Assembly: GCA_041671005.1 (NCBI GenBank)
Contig: JBAZCJ010000006.1
Coordinates: forward strand, 1 to 26,736
Direction of reading: 5' to 3'
Length of the DNA stretch: 26,736 bases
Source of the DNA: JACRPI01 sp041671005
Lineage (GTDB): Archaea; Nanobdellota; Nanobdellia; Woesearchaeales; DSVV01
The first letter of the stretch is position 1. Every line of letters begins with the position of its first letter. A model generated the notes under the pieces. It ran no database searches, was not told the origin of the DNA, and saw nothing but the letters and a program-made list of their open reading frames with translations. Both the position numbers and the translations under genes were made by a program. Below, piece after piece: positions 1 to 8,681 of the stretch.

Positions 1-28
1 AGTAATATTACCATTATTTTAAAATTAT

Positions 29-850
29 TCACGTTGTATCACCAATTGTGAGGGTATTTATTTCAGTTTGCACTTGAAGTACTTCTGCTTCCTGCTCAGT
101 AATTTGTTGTTGAAGAATAGTAAGAGCATCTTTTTCTGTTTGAATTTTTAATTCATAGGTTTGATACTCAATAACACACACTGTAGTCAAAATCAAAAGT
201 AATGAAAAAAATGTGATTAATAATATTATTTCTACACCGTCAATCGGAACATATGCTTTTATACATCGTACAATTAACGTTGAAATTACAAGAATTGCAC
301 ATACTAAAAAAATAACTTTAATTATGTAATTTTCTTTTATGTCTGTTCCTAGAATAAGACTATGCAAAAAAACCATGATAAAAGAAATATAACTTACATA
401 ATGAATTATTTTCCATTTTTTAAATCCAATAGTTTGTATTGCTTTTGTTGCTGAAGTTATTGCAACTAAAATAATGAGATATGCTGCTAGCGTCCCCATT
501 GAAAGGAATAACAACCATTTATCATTAAAACTAAATCCTAAATACTCCACAAAACTTAATGATTTTCCCCATTTAAAATTGTCCACGACTGCTGAAATAA
601 AGTGAAGGATAACAAGAAATACGGTAAATATTCCTATTGGTTTATGAAATTTAAATACTGAAATTCCTGGTTTCAGCATACGTAATTCTCCAATAAAAAC
701 TAACAGAAACAATGCTGCAAATGAACCTAATCCAATAATTCGCGTTGCTATCCAAATTAGTTCAGTTTCCTTCATAAGAAAAGCAACACAGGTATACAGA
801 AGACCACACAGAATTCCTAAACTGAGGTATACGATTGTTTTTGTTTTCAT
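29..850 (-). CDS. Ferric-reductase-like transmembrane haem protein
   Basis: A 273-residue polytopic membrane protein with about seven hydrophobic segments. Four histidines sit in two helices at family-like spacing: H69 and H83 (13 between) and H150 and H163 (12 between), the pattern that binds two b haems in the ferric reductase/NOX/MsrQ superfamily. There is no C-terminal FAD/NAD(P)H domain, so it would pass electrons between separate partners. After the last helix, residues about 230-265 are Gln/Glu/Leu-rich and look like a short coiled coil, which is unusual. I chose the ATG at 850, preceded by a GTGA motif; a GTG at 862 would add four residues. It follows apbE by 34 bp on the same strand, so it is probably co-transcribed with it. 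The gene end is complete, but any further operon member lies outside the window. Confidence 0.8.
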   Translation of the reverse strand: MKTKTIVYLSLGILCGLLYTCVAFLMKETELIWIATRIIGLGSFAALFLLVFIGELRMLKPGISVFKFHKPIGIFTVFLVILHFISAVVDNFKWGKSLSFVEYLGFSFNDKWLLFLSMGTLAAYLIILVAITSATKAIQTIGFKKWKIIHYVSYISFIMVFLHSLILGTDIKENYIIKVIFLVCAILVISTLIVRCIKAYVPIDGVEIILLITFFSLLLILTTVCVIEYQTYELKIQTEKDALTILQQQITEQEAEVLQVQTEINTLTIGDTT

Positions 851-884
851 ATAGGAACTCACACATCATTATTAATTCAAACTA

Positions 885-1715
885 TTAGTTCAAAACTATT
901 GATTCAAAATTGTTATAGAAGTGCATTTTTAAACTTTTGTCAATCATACAAGTTTTTAATGAAAACTTTTTCAAAAAAGTCTCTGCTTTTTCTATTCCTA
1001 AAACCATAAGGCATGTTGCAACAACATCTGCTTCCATTAATGTTTCTGCAATAACTGTTACGGAAATAATCTCTTTTGATCCAACAATATGATTTTCTTC
1101 AAAACAGTTGGTATACTGATTGTAATCACCAGATGTTGCAGCAGCAGCATTATTCAATACAATGTGAAACATAATTTTATTTTCTCTTGGATGTTGAATG
1201 CCTACCTTTTCTTCATGCTGTACTATCCGCAGATCTCCCCTCATATCCACAAAACATTTTTCTATTCCCAATTCAAAAAGATACCTAACGAGTTTATCCC
1301 CAATATACCCCTTTGCGATACTTCCAAGATCAATAAGAACATCAGAATGCTTTAAAGAAACTTTTTTTCCATCAATGATTATATTGTGATACATACAAGC
1401 TATGGAAGACAAAGATTTTCCAGATTTTCGTTCTACAAATAATTTTCCTTTGCTAATATCATATTCTCCATTTGTTTCTTTACAAAAATGCATTGCAGAG
1501 GTTAATACATACAAAAATTCTTGTGAAACTTCTTTTATACGTTGCTTGTTTAATTGAGAAAGTTCACTTTCAGGATCATATAGATTAAATATTTTTTCTA
1601 AACGCTTAGCTTCATCTACTATTTCTTCTTTGTAAAGATCCAACAAATCCTGATCAACATCATATGCAATAAGAGTTATTTCTTTACCCAGAAGCGGAAT
1701 TGTTAATACGGCCAT
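885..1715 (-). CDS. apbE: FAD:protein FMN transferase (ApbE family)
   Basis: A 276-residue ApbE-family protein, which transfers FMN from FAD onto a Thr or Ser of a target protein or binds FAD. Visible motifs are the mid-protein LGSIAKGYIGD segment (family LGGIAKGYAVD), the RGD segment after the following strand, and the C-terminal EADVVATCLMVLG block matching the metal/FAD-binding DALATALFVMG region. No signal peptide or lipobox is visible, so it should act in the cytoplasm. The reading frame stays open upstream to 1877, but that stretch is a Lys/Asn-rich shadow of the topA 3' end, so the ATG at 1715 is the start; it has no clear Shine-Dalgarno. It lies 46 bp after topA and just before the haem membrane protein, a natural pairing for flavin-based membrane electron transfer. 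No FMN acceptor is recognisable in the window. Confidence 0.87.
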   Translation of the reverse strand: MAVLTIPLLGKEITLIAYDVDQDLLDLYKEEIVDEAKRLEKIFNLYDPESELSQLNKQRIKEVSQEFLYVLTSAMHFCKETNGEYDISKGKLFVERKSGKSLSSIACMYHNIIIDGKKVSLKHSDVLIDLGSIAKGYIGDKLVRYLFELGIEKCFVDMRGDLRIVQHEEKVGIQHPRENKIMFHIVLNNAAAATSGDYNQYTNCFEENHIVGSKEIISVTVIAETLMEADVVATCLMVLGIEKAETFLKKFSLKTCMIDKSLKMHFYNNFESIVLN

Positions 1716-1761
1716 TTTATTTTTATTAGTCTTGTTATTTTTGTTATTCGTTTTAATCTTA

Positions 1762-4035
1762 TTATTCTTCAGCAGACACTTCAACTTTTTCTTCAACAGT
1801 TTCTTTTTTAACTTTTTCTCCAACTCGTTCAATATGTCTGCATTTTGGAAATGTTGAACAGCCAAGGAATGTACCATAGACAGATTTTCTTAAAATAAGA
1901 GGAGCTTTGCATTTCGGACAATGTTTTATTATTTTTCCTACATGTAGTTCTTCAACTTCTTTTGCAGAAACTCCTTCATGCTTTGAAGGACAATTAACAT
2001 TAATACACAATTGCTGAGGTCTTCGCGCTTTTTTAATTACAAGGATAATTGGATGGTTGCAAATAGGACATATTTTATCTGTTGGTTTTACCATTCCACC
2101 CATTGGAATTTTAAATGTTTTATCGCAATCAGGATATGCAGAACATGCAATAAACAATCCAAATTTTCCTTTTTTAATTACTAATGTTCCATTATGCTTG
2201 CACTGAGGACATGGACCAATGGTACTTGCAATCTCTTGAGCTTCTCTATTTGCAACAATCAATTCTTTGCCAATCTGTTTTTCATGGCTCTTGAATATCT
2301 TGAGAATTTTTAAAAGAACTTCTTTTGCTTCATCTAATACTTGAACTGGCTTTTTTTTATTTTCTTGAATTTCAACCATTTCTTCTTCAAAATGACGTGT
2401 AAGCTGCTGATCTAAAATAGAAGGACAATATTTTTCCAATGTTTCTACTGTCTGTATGCCTAACTTTGTTGCAGACATTGTCTGCATATCAACATATCCT
2501 CTATTAAATAAAGTTTCAATAATAGATGCACGTGTTGCTTTTGTACCTAAATTTTGTTTTTCAAGCTCTTTGATAATTGACGCAACAGTATATCTTTTTG
2601 GCGGTTGAGTCATAAGATCATGTTTAACAATCTCTTTTACTTTCACAGCATTGCCTTTTTCTCCATGCGGCATTTCCTGTTCTTCTAATTTAACATACGG
2701 CATGTAAAATTCATGCCATCCTTTTTTGATTGTTCGTGTTCCTTTTGCAATAAATTCTTCTTTATTCACATCAATGATAAGCTGATTTGTTTCTCTTACT
2801 GCAGGTTCACTAAAGGTTGCAAGAAATCTCTTAACAATAAGATCATAGAGTCTTTGTTTTTGACCCTCAATATTCGCTTTATTCCCCGTTGGATAAATAG
2901 CTGGATGTGCTGGATCTGTTTTTTTACCATTGTTTGGCTTTAAAGGTGATTTTGCAAGAAGTCTTTCTGCTAATGCCTTATACTCTGGATTTGCATGAAG
3001 TGCAGTAATAAGTTTTTTGTACCCTAATGCTTCTGGCAATTGTTGAGAAGAAGTTCTGGGATATGAAATTAATCCTGCAAGATAAAGCTCTTGAGCAATT
3101 TCTAATGTTCTTTTTGGCTGATATTTCAAACAGCGATAACTTTCTGTTTGTAATGTCGTTAAATCAAATGGAGTAGGAGGAGCTTGTTGAAATTCCCTTT
3201 TTTGAATGTCTGCAATGACTGCTGATTTTCCTTTTGTATTTTGAATAATTTCTTTTGCCCGCTTTTCATCTGTAATTTTATCTTCTTTATGCCATGCTTC
3301 AATTATTGCGTCTTTATGCGTTTGCGTATCTTTTATTGATCCACGCAATTCAATTTGCCAAAATGGTTCTGATTTAAAATTTGTAATTTCTTTTTCACGA
3401 TCAACAACAACCTTTAATGTAGGTCCTTGAACTCTCCCTGAACTTAAAACTTTAAAACTTCCTGCAGTTTTTACTGCAAGACTTAATGCTCTACTCAAAT
3501 TAATTCCGTAATACCAATCTAACTCATGTCGAGTAAGCCCTGCATTTGTCTGTCCCCAATTAATCGTTTTTTCTGAATTATCAAACGAATCTCTTAACTC
3601 ATCTCTTGTAAGAGTAGAATATTTCATTCGCTTTGCAATATCTTGTTTATTATTACATGCAAATTTTAATATGTTAAACCCAATAACATCTCCTTCAATA
3701 TCATAATCTGTTGCAAGAATAAATGCTGTTGCTGGTTTTGCAAGTTTTTTTAATGTTTTCACATATGCTTTTGTATGTGCTGCATCTTTACCAACTTCAG
3801 ATGACTCTACCCATTTTACATCAAAAACTGGATATGTCCATCCTTTTTTTTCTTTTTCAGTCAGTGTATATAGATGACCAACTGCAGGAGCTATGACCAG
3901 ATCAAATTTTCCATGGGTAACTTCCCAATACGTTACTTTGCCATCTGTCTTTTTTAGAGGCTTGCCATCTGCCAATGATTCAGCTATTTTTTTTGCTGCC
4001 GATGGTTTTTCTGTAATAATCAATTGGTATGCCAT
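1762..4035 (-). CDS. topA: DNA topoisomerase I (type IA)
   Basis: A 757-residue type IA topoisomerase that relaxes negative supercoils by single-strand passage. The TOPRIM domain fills the first ~120 residues: E9 in ITEKPS, and the acidic triad D110/D112/E114 in ATDYDIEGD. SSGRVQGPT follows at 198-206. The catalytic tyrosine is Y325 in LISYPRTSS. After residue ~610 come three CxxC...C...C zinc ribbons, as in archaeal topoisomerases I, then an acidic Glu/Val/Lys tail. The ATG at 4035 is preferred over a TTG at 4053 because it begins the TOPRIM strand directly and lies 27 nt after the TATA centre. First gene of a likely topA-apbE-ferric-reductase unit. Confidence 0.96.
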   Translation of the reverse strand: MAYQLIITEKPSAAKKIAESLADGKPLKKTDGKVTYWEVTHGKFDLVIAPAVGHLYTLTEKEKKGWTYPVFDVKWVESSEVGKDAAHTKAYVKTLKKLAKPATAFILATDYDIEGDVIGFNILKFACNNKQDIAKRMKYSTLTRDELRDSFDNSEKTINWGQTNAGLTRHELDWYYGINLSRALSLAVKTAGSFKVLSSGRVQGPTLKVVVDREKEITNFKSEPFWQIELRGSIKDTQTHKDAIIEAWHKEDKITDEKRAKEIIQNTKGKSAVIADIQKREFQQAPPTPFDLTTLQTESYRCLKYQPKRTLEIAQELYLAGLISYPRTSSQQLPEALGYKKLITALHANPEYKALAERLLAKSPLKPNNGKKTDPAHPAIYPTGNKANIEGQKQRLYDLIVKRFLATFSEPAVRETNQLIIDVNKEEFIAKGTRTIKKGWHEFYMPYVKLEEQEMPHGEKGNAVKVKEIVKHDLMTQPPKRYTVASIIKELEKQNLGTKATRASIIETLFNRGYVDMQTMSATKLGIQTVETLEKYCPSILDQQLTRHFEEEMVEIQENKKKPVQVLDEAKEVLLKILKIFKSHEKQIGKELIVANREAQEIASTIGPCPQCKHNGTLVIKKGKFGLFIACSAYPDCDKTFKIPMGGMVKPTDKICPICNHPIILVIKKARRPQQLCINVNCPSKHEGVSAKEVEELHVGKIIKHCPKCKAPLILRKSVYGTFLGCSTFPKCRHIERVGEKVKKETVEEKVEVSAEE

Positions 4036-4056
4036 ATAATACAGAAAAAACAAATA

Positions 4057-4070
4057 CTATAAAAAACTTC
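4057..4070 (-). promoter_or_regulatory. BRE/TATA promoter of topA
   Basis: On the minus strand, cgaag (BRE-like) is followed by ttttttata, centred near 4062, 27 nt before the topA ATG. This implies a leaderless transcript. Confidence 0.5.
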
Positions 4071-4220
4071 GTGAGACTTTTTTATGTTCGCGTCCCAGAA
4101 ATTGAAGTTTGAAGATTGTCATTTTATAAATTTTTATCAATAATTATTAATATTTACACATAGTGTTTTGTTGCCGATCACCTTAATAACTTCTTTTGAC
4201 TCCTCCAGAGTGATAACATA

Positions 4221-4239
4221 ACCGAAACATTTATAAATA
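4221..4239 (+). promoter_or_regulatory. BRE/TATA promoter of the gene at 4274
   Basis: accgaaaca (BRE) followed by tttataaata, one of the clearest archaeal promoters here. Transcription is predicted near 4260, leaving a leader of about 13 nt that contains gtgat before the ATG. Confidence 0.65.
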
Positions 4240-4273
4240 AGTGATTCCTTAAATTTAGTTAAGTGATGACAAT

Positions 4274-4768
4274 ATGCACCGAACACAACAACAACCACCA
4301 ATTGCAAATTTTAGAAAAAATACAGGATTTAATTATGGATATGGTCCAATAGGAAAAGCAATATTTGCAGCAATAGGATTCTGTTTACCTGTTTGTGCTT
4401 TATATTTTTCAACGAAAGATCAATATCACATAGAAAATCCTTCTGCTTTAAAGATAGATGAAACAGCATATGAAGTTCAACAAATAGATGTCCCTAATGG
4501 ATATGAATTCAAAGGCAAATATATTGAAATAAAAAGTTTAAAACCTATTTCAGTTACTGATGCTTACACAACATATCAAGCATCAGTTAATGTAAAAGAT
4601 TGTCCCACATGTGAGTATCAAACAATAGATAATGCAACATTTACATTAGAAGCAGCTATTGGTGACAACGGACAAATAAAACCATTTATGTTAGCAGATG
4701 CAACTGAAACTATGTTTAATGATATGGGATATACGGTAACTACTACAATAGATAATATAACTCATTAA
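4274..4768 (+). CDS. Hypothetical single-pass membrane protein
   Basis: A 164-residue protein that I do not recognise. A polar Gln/Pro/Asn-rich N-terminus (1-25) precedes one membrane helix at about 26-45. The remaining ~115 residues form a polar domain with strand-like segments and one CxxC pair (C110, C113), suitable for a disulfide outside or a metal site. Charge distribution does not settle the topology. It is read from its own BRE/TATA promoter, divergent from topA, and opens the block of surface and membrane genes running to 9620. Low-GC codon use matches the neighbours, so there is no sign of recent transfer. Probably a lineage-specific surface protein. Confidence 0.7.
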   Translation: MHRTQQQPPIANFRKNTGFNYGYGPIGKAIFAAIGFCLPVCALYFSTKDQYHIENPSALKIDETAYEVQQIDVPNGYEFKGKYIEIKSLKPISVTDAYTTYQASVNVKDCPTCEYQTIDNATFTLEAAIGDNGQIKPFMLADATETMFNDMGYTVTTTIDNITH

Positions 4769-4852
4769 TAATTAAAAATCAAATCTGAAAAAAACAAAGA
4801 ATGTTATTCTTCGTAATGATTCTACACTGTTTTAAGCTCATTTTACAATAAG

Positions 4853-4862
4853 TATATAAATA
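4853..4862 (+). promoter_or_regulatory. TATA box of the gene at 4883
   Basis: tatataaata centred 26 nt before the ATG at 4883, which predicts a leaderless mRNA. Confidence 0.6.
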
Positions 4863-4882
4863 AATACATCTAAAAAACTGTT

Positions 4883-5425
4883 ATGAAATCAAAAATCATC
4901 TTATTTTTTGCACTATTAATACTACTTTCCAGTATTGTATATTCCCAATATTATTTAGATTATGAAAGCAGTGGTAGCGGAAGCAGTTATTATGATGATT
5001 ATAGTGGTAATGGTTCTGTTATTGCAGATTGGTATGCTGTCAGCGAAGAAGAAATTACATTTTGCATGAATTATGGAGGGACTATTGAAGGGGAAGATGC
5101 TTATGATGACATAGGATACACTCAAGCAGTTTCTACATTAACAATTACACTTCAAGGCCAATATACAACATTATACGACGATAAAACACTTTATGAAATT
5201 GCATGGTACGTTCAACCATTAAGTGAGGATACTACATATATAATTTATGCAATTACAGAAGACGGAGATACTGAAGAAATATATGCTGGTTACTCCACTG
5301 CACTTGATGGCGATGCAGGATATGAAACTGTAGAAACTGATGTTGATTATAGTCAATTAAAAATAGTCATGGAAGATGGAACAACACCACTCACTGTGTC
5401 ATTCAGTAAAAAAAGTCAATATTAA
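4883..5425 (+). CDS. Hypothetical secreted protein, Tyr/Ser/Gly/Asp-rich
   Basis: A 180-residue protein with a classical Sec signal peptide (MKSK, a hydrophobic core at 5-18, probable cleavage near VYS-Q, about residue 21). The mature N-terminus is a low-complexity stretch of Tyr, Asp, Ser and Gly (about 22-50). A beta-rich acidic domain of ~120 residues follows, with a single Cys near residue 57. No known family is recognised. It is leaderless and only 21 bp separate its stop from the next gene, a polytopic membrane protein, so the two are likely co-transcribed. An exported surface-associated protein is the reasonable inference. Confidence 0.72.
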   Translation: MKSKIILFFALLILLSSIVYSQYYLDYESSGSGSSYYDDYSGNGSVIADWYAVSEEEITFCMNYGGTIEGEDAYDDIGYTQAVSTLTITLQGQYTTLYDDKTLYEIAWYVQPLSEDTTYIIYAITEDGDTEEIYAGYSTALDGDAGYETVETDVDYSQLKIVMEDGTTPLTVSFSKKSQY

Positions 5426-5446
5426 TTGTAAAAATTAAGGTTACAT

Positions 5447-6304
5447 ATGTTAAATAAACATGAAAAAAATATGAAAAAACAAATAAAAAAAGTTGAAAAA
5501 AAAACACAGATTTCTCATAAAGAATTATACACTCAATCCTTTAAGTGGAATAAATCTTTTGTGATGACCTTACTGCTTGATTTTGGGTATTTTATTACTT
5601 TTTTAATTATGTTGTTTTGCTTCTTTTTTATTTTACAAACAGTACTTACTCCTGCTGCATTTGCCATGCAATCCATAGTTGGATTATTTTCAACAATGTC
5701 TTCTTCTGGAGAAATGAATACTATTGCTGAACAAACACTTCAACAAAATTTCCTCACCCTTCAATGGTTTTATATCAAAGGATTTATCCTTATTATTTGT
5801 GCCATATCTTTCTTGTTTATTATGACTTCGTTATACAAAGCAGGAATATGGCTTCACATATCTGAACAAAAACATACCGGGAAATATTTATGGAAATTTT
5901 TACGCACTAGTTTTCTCTGGCAATTAATATGGTTAATTGTAGCAATTATTATTTTCTTTGTTTTTACCGCACAATTTGCAACATTTTTTCTTTTATTAGA
6001 ATTGTTCCTTTATCTTTATTTTACCCCATTTGTCCGTCTACTATTTACAGAAAAACATACCATACTCAACATATACAAAGAGGCATTCATTACAGGGTTT
6101 AAAAAATTCAAACATTTTATCATTCCATTTACATTAATGACCATTACAGTTATCTTTAGTTTATGGATTTTTCTGTTCATTGCAGAATTGATTCCACTAC
6201 TTTTGATCCTTATTGGTCCAATACTTATCTTTTTAGCAATAACATGGGTTAGATTTTATTTTGTTGTTGTTGCAAAAAAGGTATTTCATAATCAAACACA
6301 TTAA
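5447..6304 (+). CDS. Hypothetical polytopic membrane protein
   Basis: A 285-residue integral membrane protein. A strongly basic cytoplasmic N-terminus (1-37, Lys-rich) is followed by about six hydrophobic segments, roughly 38-66, 105-130, 150-178, 180-205, 220-245 and 247-275. The loop after the first helix is polar and Met/Ser/Thr-rich. No catalytic motif or family is recognised. An aaggt Shine-Dalgarno-like site lies 5 nt before the ATG; an internal ATG eight codons later is the alternative start. It follows the secreted protein at 4883 by 21 bp, so the same operon is likely. Confidence 0.72.
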   Translation: MLNKHEKNMKKQIKKVEKKTQISHKELYTQSFKWNKSFVMTLLLDFGYFITFLIMLFCFFFILQTVLTPAAFAMQSIVGLFSTMSSSGEMNTIAEQTLQQNFLTLQWFYIKGFILIICAISFLFIMTSLYKAGIWLHISEQKHTGKYLWKFLRTSFLWQLIWLIVAIIIFFVFTAQFATFFLLLELFLYLYFTPFVRLLFTEKHTILNIYKEAFITGFKKFKHFIIPFTLMTITVIFSLWIFLFIAELIPLLLILIGPILIFLAITWVRFYFVVVAKKVFHNQTH

Positions 6305-6330
6305 GATATAGATATGTGTATGTTAAACAA

Positions 6331-6345
6331 ACTAATTAAATTAGT
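6331..6345. promoter_or_regulatory. Perfect 15-bp palindrome at the promoter of the 755-residue protein
   Basis: actaatt-a-aattagt, a perfect inverted repeat with a 1-bp centre. It abuts the TATA-like agtataaag, so a dimeric regulator bound here would occlude the BRE/TATA. Confidence 0.35.
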
Positions 6346-6351
6346 ATAAAG
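6343..6351 (+). promoter_or_regulatory. TATA box of the gene at 6380
   Basis: agtataaag is centred 33 nt before the ATG, leaving a leader of about 7 nt. A ggggtg Shine-Dalgarno-like string sits at 6370-6375. Confidence 0.45.
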
Positions 6352-6379
6352 ATAAAAAGACATAAAAAAGGGGTGTAGC

Positions 6380-8647
6380 ATGAGTAAAGCTAAGGCGATT
6401 TATCATCAAACAGTTATATCGCCTCAGCAGAATAGTGAAAACGCTTTTCCTTGTTCGAATTTTTGGCGCCTCCACTGTAAAAAAGGCCAAGTGACTCTTT
6501 TTATTATCATTGGGATTATTATCCTTACAATTATAGGAGGGGGATATTATTATTATTCCACCATCCAACCAAAAATAATACCTGTTCAAGGAGAGGCTTC
6601 TGTTGTACAAAATTATGTTTCAACATGCTTGCAAGACATTGCAACACAAGGAGTTCTTTTATTAGGTCAACAAGGAGGATATACAAATCTTACACGAACA
6701 GGGAATTTTGAAATTGATGAAGCGGATGCAACTGCTAGTGACGCAGTTACATTAGGTACATTGCAGATTCCTTACTGGTGGTATGAAGACAGCACACATG
6801 GGTGTACACAATGTTCTATCACAACAAAAAATATGCCTTCATTGGAAAGTATGACTGAAGATCTAAATACATACATATCAGAACATATCCAAGATTGTCT
6901 TGCAAATTTTACTGCACTGCAAGACCAAGGGTATACAATAACTGCACCCGGAGAACCATTCCTAACCACAACAGTAGGAGATACTACTGTAATTGTTGAT
7001 ATGGATTATTCATTAAACGTGCTCAAAGAAGGAGCAACAACTGAACTGAGTCGATGGGAAACTATTCTTGATGTGCCACTCAAACAAATATATAATGATG
7101 CAGTTGAAGTCACAAATATGGAAATTCAAAATCAATTTTTAGAGCAGATTACTCTTAATGTCATCAGTGCATATTCAGGTATAGATGGTAATAGATTACC
7201 ACCAATTGCAGGATTTAGCGAAGGATATGCAGTAGTATATTGGATTAAAGCAAATGTCAAAGAACAATTGGGCCAATATATTAAAACGTATATTCCTTTA
7301 ATTCAAATTCAAGGTACAACTGGTGCAGTCCAACTCCAACCAGAAACTGAATATGGCAGTGGATTTTTCTCCATGCTTTTTAGACAAAGTGATTATGCAT
7401 TTGGCAACCGCGAAGTGAAATTTATTTCACCAACTGCAGAATATACTGATTATTATTTAGACATCACTCCACGATCAGGAGAATTATTAAAACCAAATGT
7501 ATACAAAAATGATTTTCCTGTTTCATTTATTTCTCCAATTCAAACAAATCATTACTTATTTTTTTATGATGTCAGTTATCCTGTTGTTGTTTCAGTTCGT
7601 GATTCTACTGCATTGCAGGGAGAAGGATATACATTTTTATTTGCTCTTGAATCAAATTTAAGAGATAATAAAAACCTTATGGAGTGGGCTGCTGGCAGAG
7701 GCACTTATGGACCATGGGATTCAAGCAAGGTCTCCATTGGATTAAAAGAAGGTGTACCAACAACATACCCCTCTGGCTTTGATACTGAAACGAATCAAAC
7801 AATATATTCAACATATGAAGAACCTGAAAAAACTTTAATCTGCGACAGAAATCAACGCATCAGTGGAACAATTTCTGTTACTGTATATGATGGACTTTCA
7901 GGAAACCCAATACCAAGTGCATCTATCTCTTACAAATGTGGAACATACAAAACATGTTCAATTGGTTCAACATCATATTCTGGCAGTTATACAGATAAAT
8001 TTCCTGTCTGCATCGGCGGAGCAATACGCATTGATGCAGAAGGATATTATACATCATATGTCAGCTTAGATGCATTGCCAGATAAAGAAGATACAGTTAT
8101 GGCATTGCTTGAACCATTAGTATCAATTCCTGTAACAATCAAATACATTCCTGCTGCACGATTAAATGAAAGTTTAAGCACACAAGCATTACGCAATCTT
8201 GCATTTGACATGGGCATGACAGACTCTGTGTTATTAACATTTGAAAAAGTTCCCGAACAATTATTTGAATCACAATACACACAAGTTGTTTCTATCACAA
8301 AAGATCAAGAAGTAAACGTTACTCTTGTTTCTGGAACATACTCAATTACTGGAATGATGATGGATTCACAAGGAGTAATTATTCCTGCACGCAACGATAC
8401 CATTGAAGGAGAAGATATTGAATACCCTGAAGTAAACATGACTCCTGCAATGCTTGGGCAGATCACACTTGATGAAACGTCAGGACAATGGATTGTGAAT
8501 GCTGAAGATTTACATAATGCAAAAGGAGTTACATTTTATGTGTTTAGAATCAATGATCCTCACTACATAGAAGATTTAAGTGTTCTTGGCGATTTAGAAG
8601 ATTATTCTACATTATACAGAGATGTTATTGAACCTGAGTTTGAATAA
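6380..8647 (+). CDS. Large surface protein with a class III (prepilin-type) signal
   Basis: A 755-residue protein. Residues 34-37 read KKGQ, followed by a long Ile/Leu/Gly helix (38-60), the pattern cut between Gly and Gln by archaeal prepilin peptidases. It would leave an N-terminal hydrophobic helix that anchors the protein or packs it in a type IV-pilus-like fibre. The rest is extracellular: ~430 residues of mixed fold, then at about 494-578 a beta-sandwich resembling carboxypeptidase regulatory-like domains, with cysteines (CDRNQ, YKCGTYKTC, FPVC) likely forming disulfides, and a further ~170-residue beta-rich tail. The leader before KKGQ is unusually long (36 residues) and no in-frame start lies between ATG 6380 and the cleavage site. 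I know similar KKGQVTLF-type proteins from Woesearchaeota; the exact role is unknown. Confidence 0.75.
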   Translation: MSKAKAIYHQTVISPQQNSENAFPCSNFWRLHCKKGQVTLFIIIGIIILTIIGGGYYYYSTIQPKIIPVQGEASVVQNYVSTCLQDIATQGVLLLGQQGGYTNLTRTGNFEIDEADATASDAVTLGTLQIPYWWYEDSTHGCTQCSITTKNMPSLESMTEDLNTYISEHIQDCLANFTALQDQGYTITAPGEPFLTTTVGDTTVIVDMDYSLNVLKEGATTELSRWETILDVPLKQIYNDAVEVTNMEIQNQFLEQITLNVISAYSGIDGNRLPPIAGFSEGYAVVYWIKANVKEQLGQYIKTYIPLIQIQGTTGAVQLQPETEYGSGFFSMLFRQSDYAFGNREVKFISPTAEYTDYYLDITPRSGELLKPNVYKNDFPVSFISPIQTNHYLFFYDVSYPVVVSVRDSTALQGEGYTFLFALESNLRDNKNLMEWAAGRGTYGPWDSSKVSIGLKEGVPTTYPSGFDTETNQTIYSTYEEPEKTLICDRNQRISGTISVTVYDGLSGNPIPSASISYKCGTYKTCSIGSTSYSGSYTDKFPVCIGGAIRIDAEGYYTSYVSLDALPDKEDTVMALLEPLVSIPVTIKYIPAARLNESLSTQALRNLAFDMGMTDSVLLTFEKVPEQLFESQYTQVVSITKDQEVNVTLVSGTYSITGMMMDSQGVIIPARNDTIEGEDIEYPEVNMTPAMLGQITLDETSGQWIVNAEDLHNAKGVTFYVFRINDPHYIEDLSVLGDLEDYSTLYRDVIEPEFE
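6389..6428 (+). repeat. Inverted repeat/hairpin just inside the 6380 coding region
   Basis: Arms 6389-6399 and 6418-6428 match as inverted repeats at 10 of 11 positions (aggcgat/atcgcct perfect plus outer gct/agc), with an 18-nt loop. In RNA it would begin nine nt after the start codon. Confidence 0.4.
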
Positions 8648-8650
8648 AGT

Positions 8651-8659
8651 TTTTAAATG
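8651..8659 (+). promoter_or_regulatory. TATA box of the gene at 8682
   Basis: ttttaaatg centred 27 nt before the ATG, directly after the preceding stop codon. The gene therefore seems to have its own leaderless transcript. Confidence 0.5.
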
Positions 8660-8681
8660 AAATTTGACTACTGTATAAATT

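Noticed and set aside
1716..1877. 54-codon N-terminal extension of apbE overlapping topA
   Set aside because: It is Lys/Asn-rich low complexity produced by the topA 3' end in another frame; the ApbE fold starts at ATG 1715.
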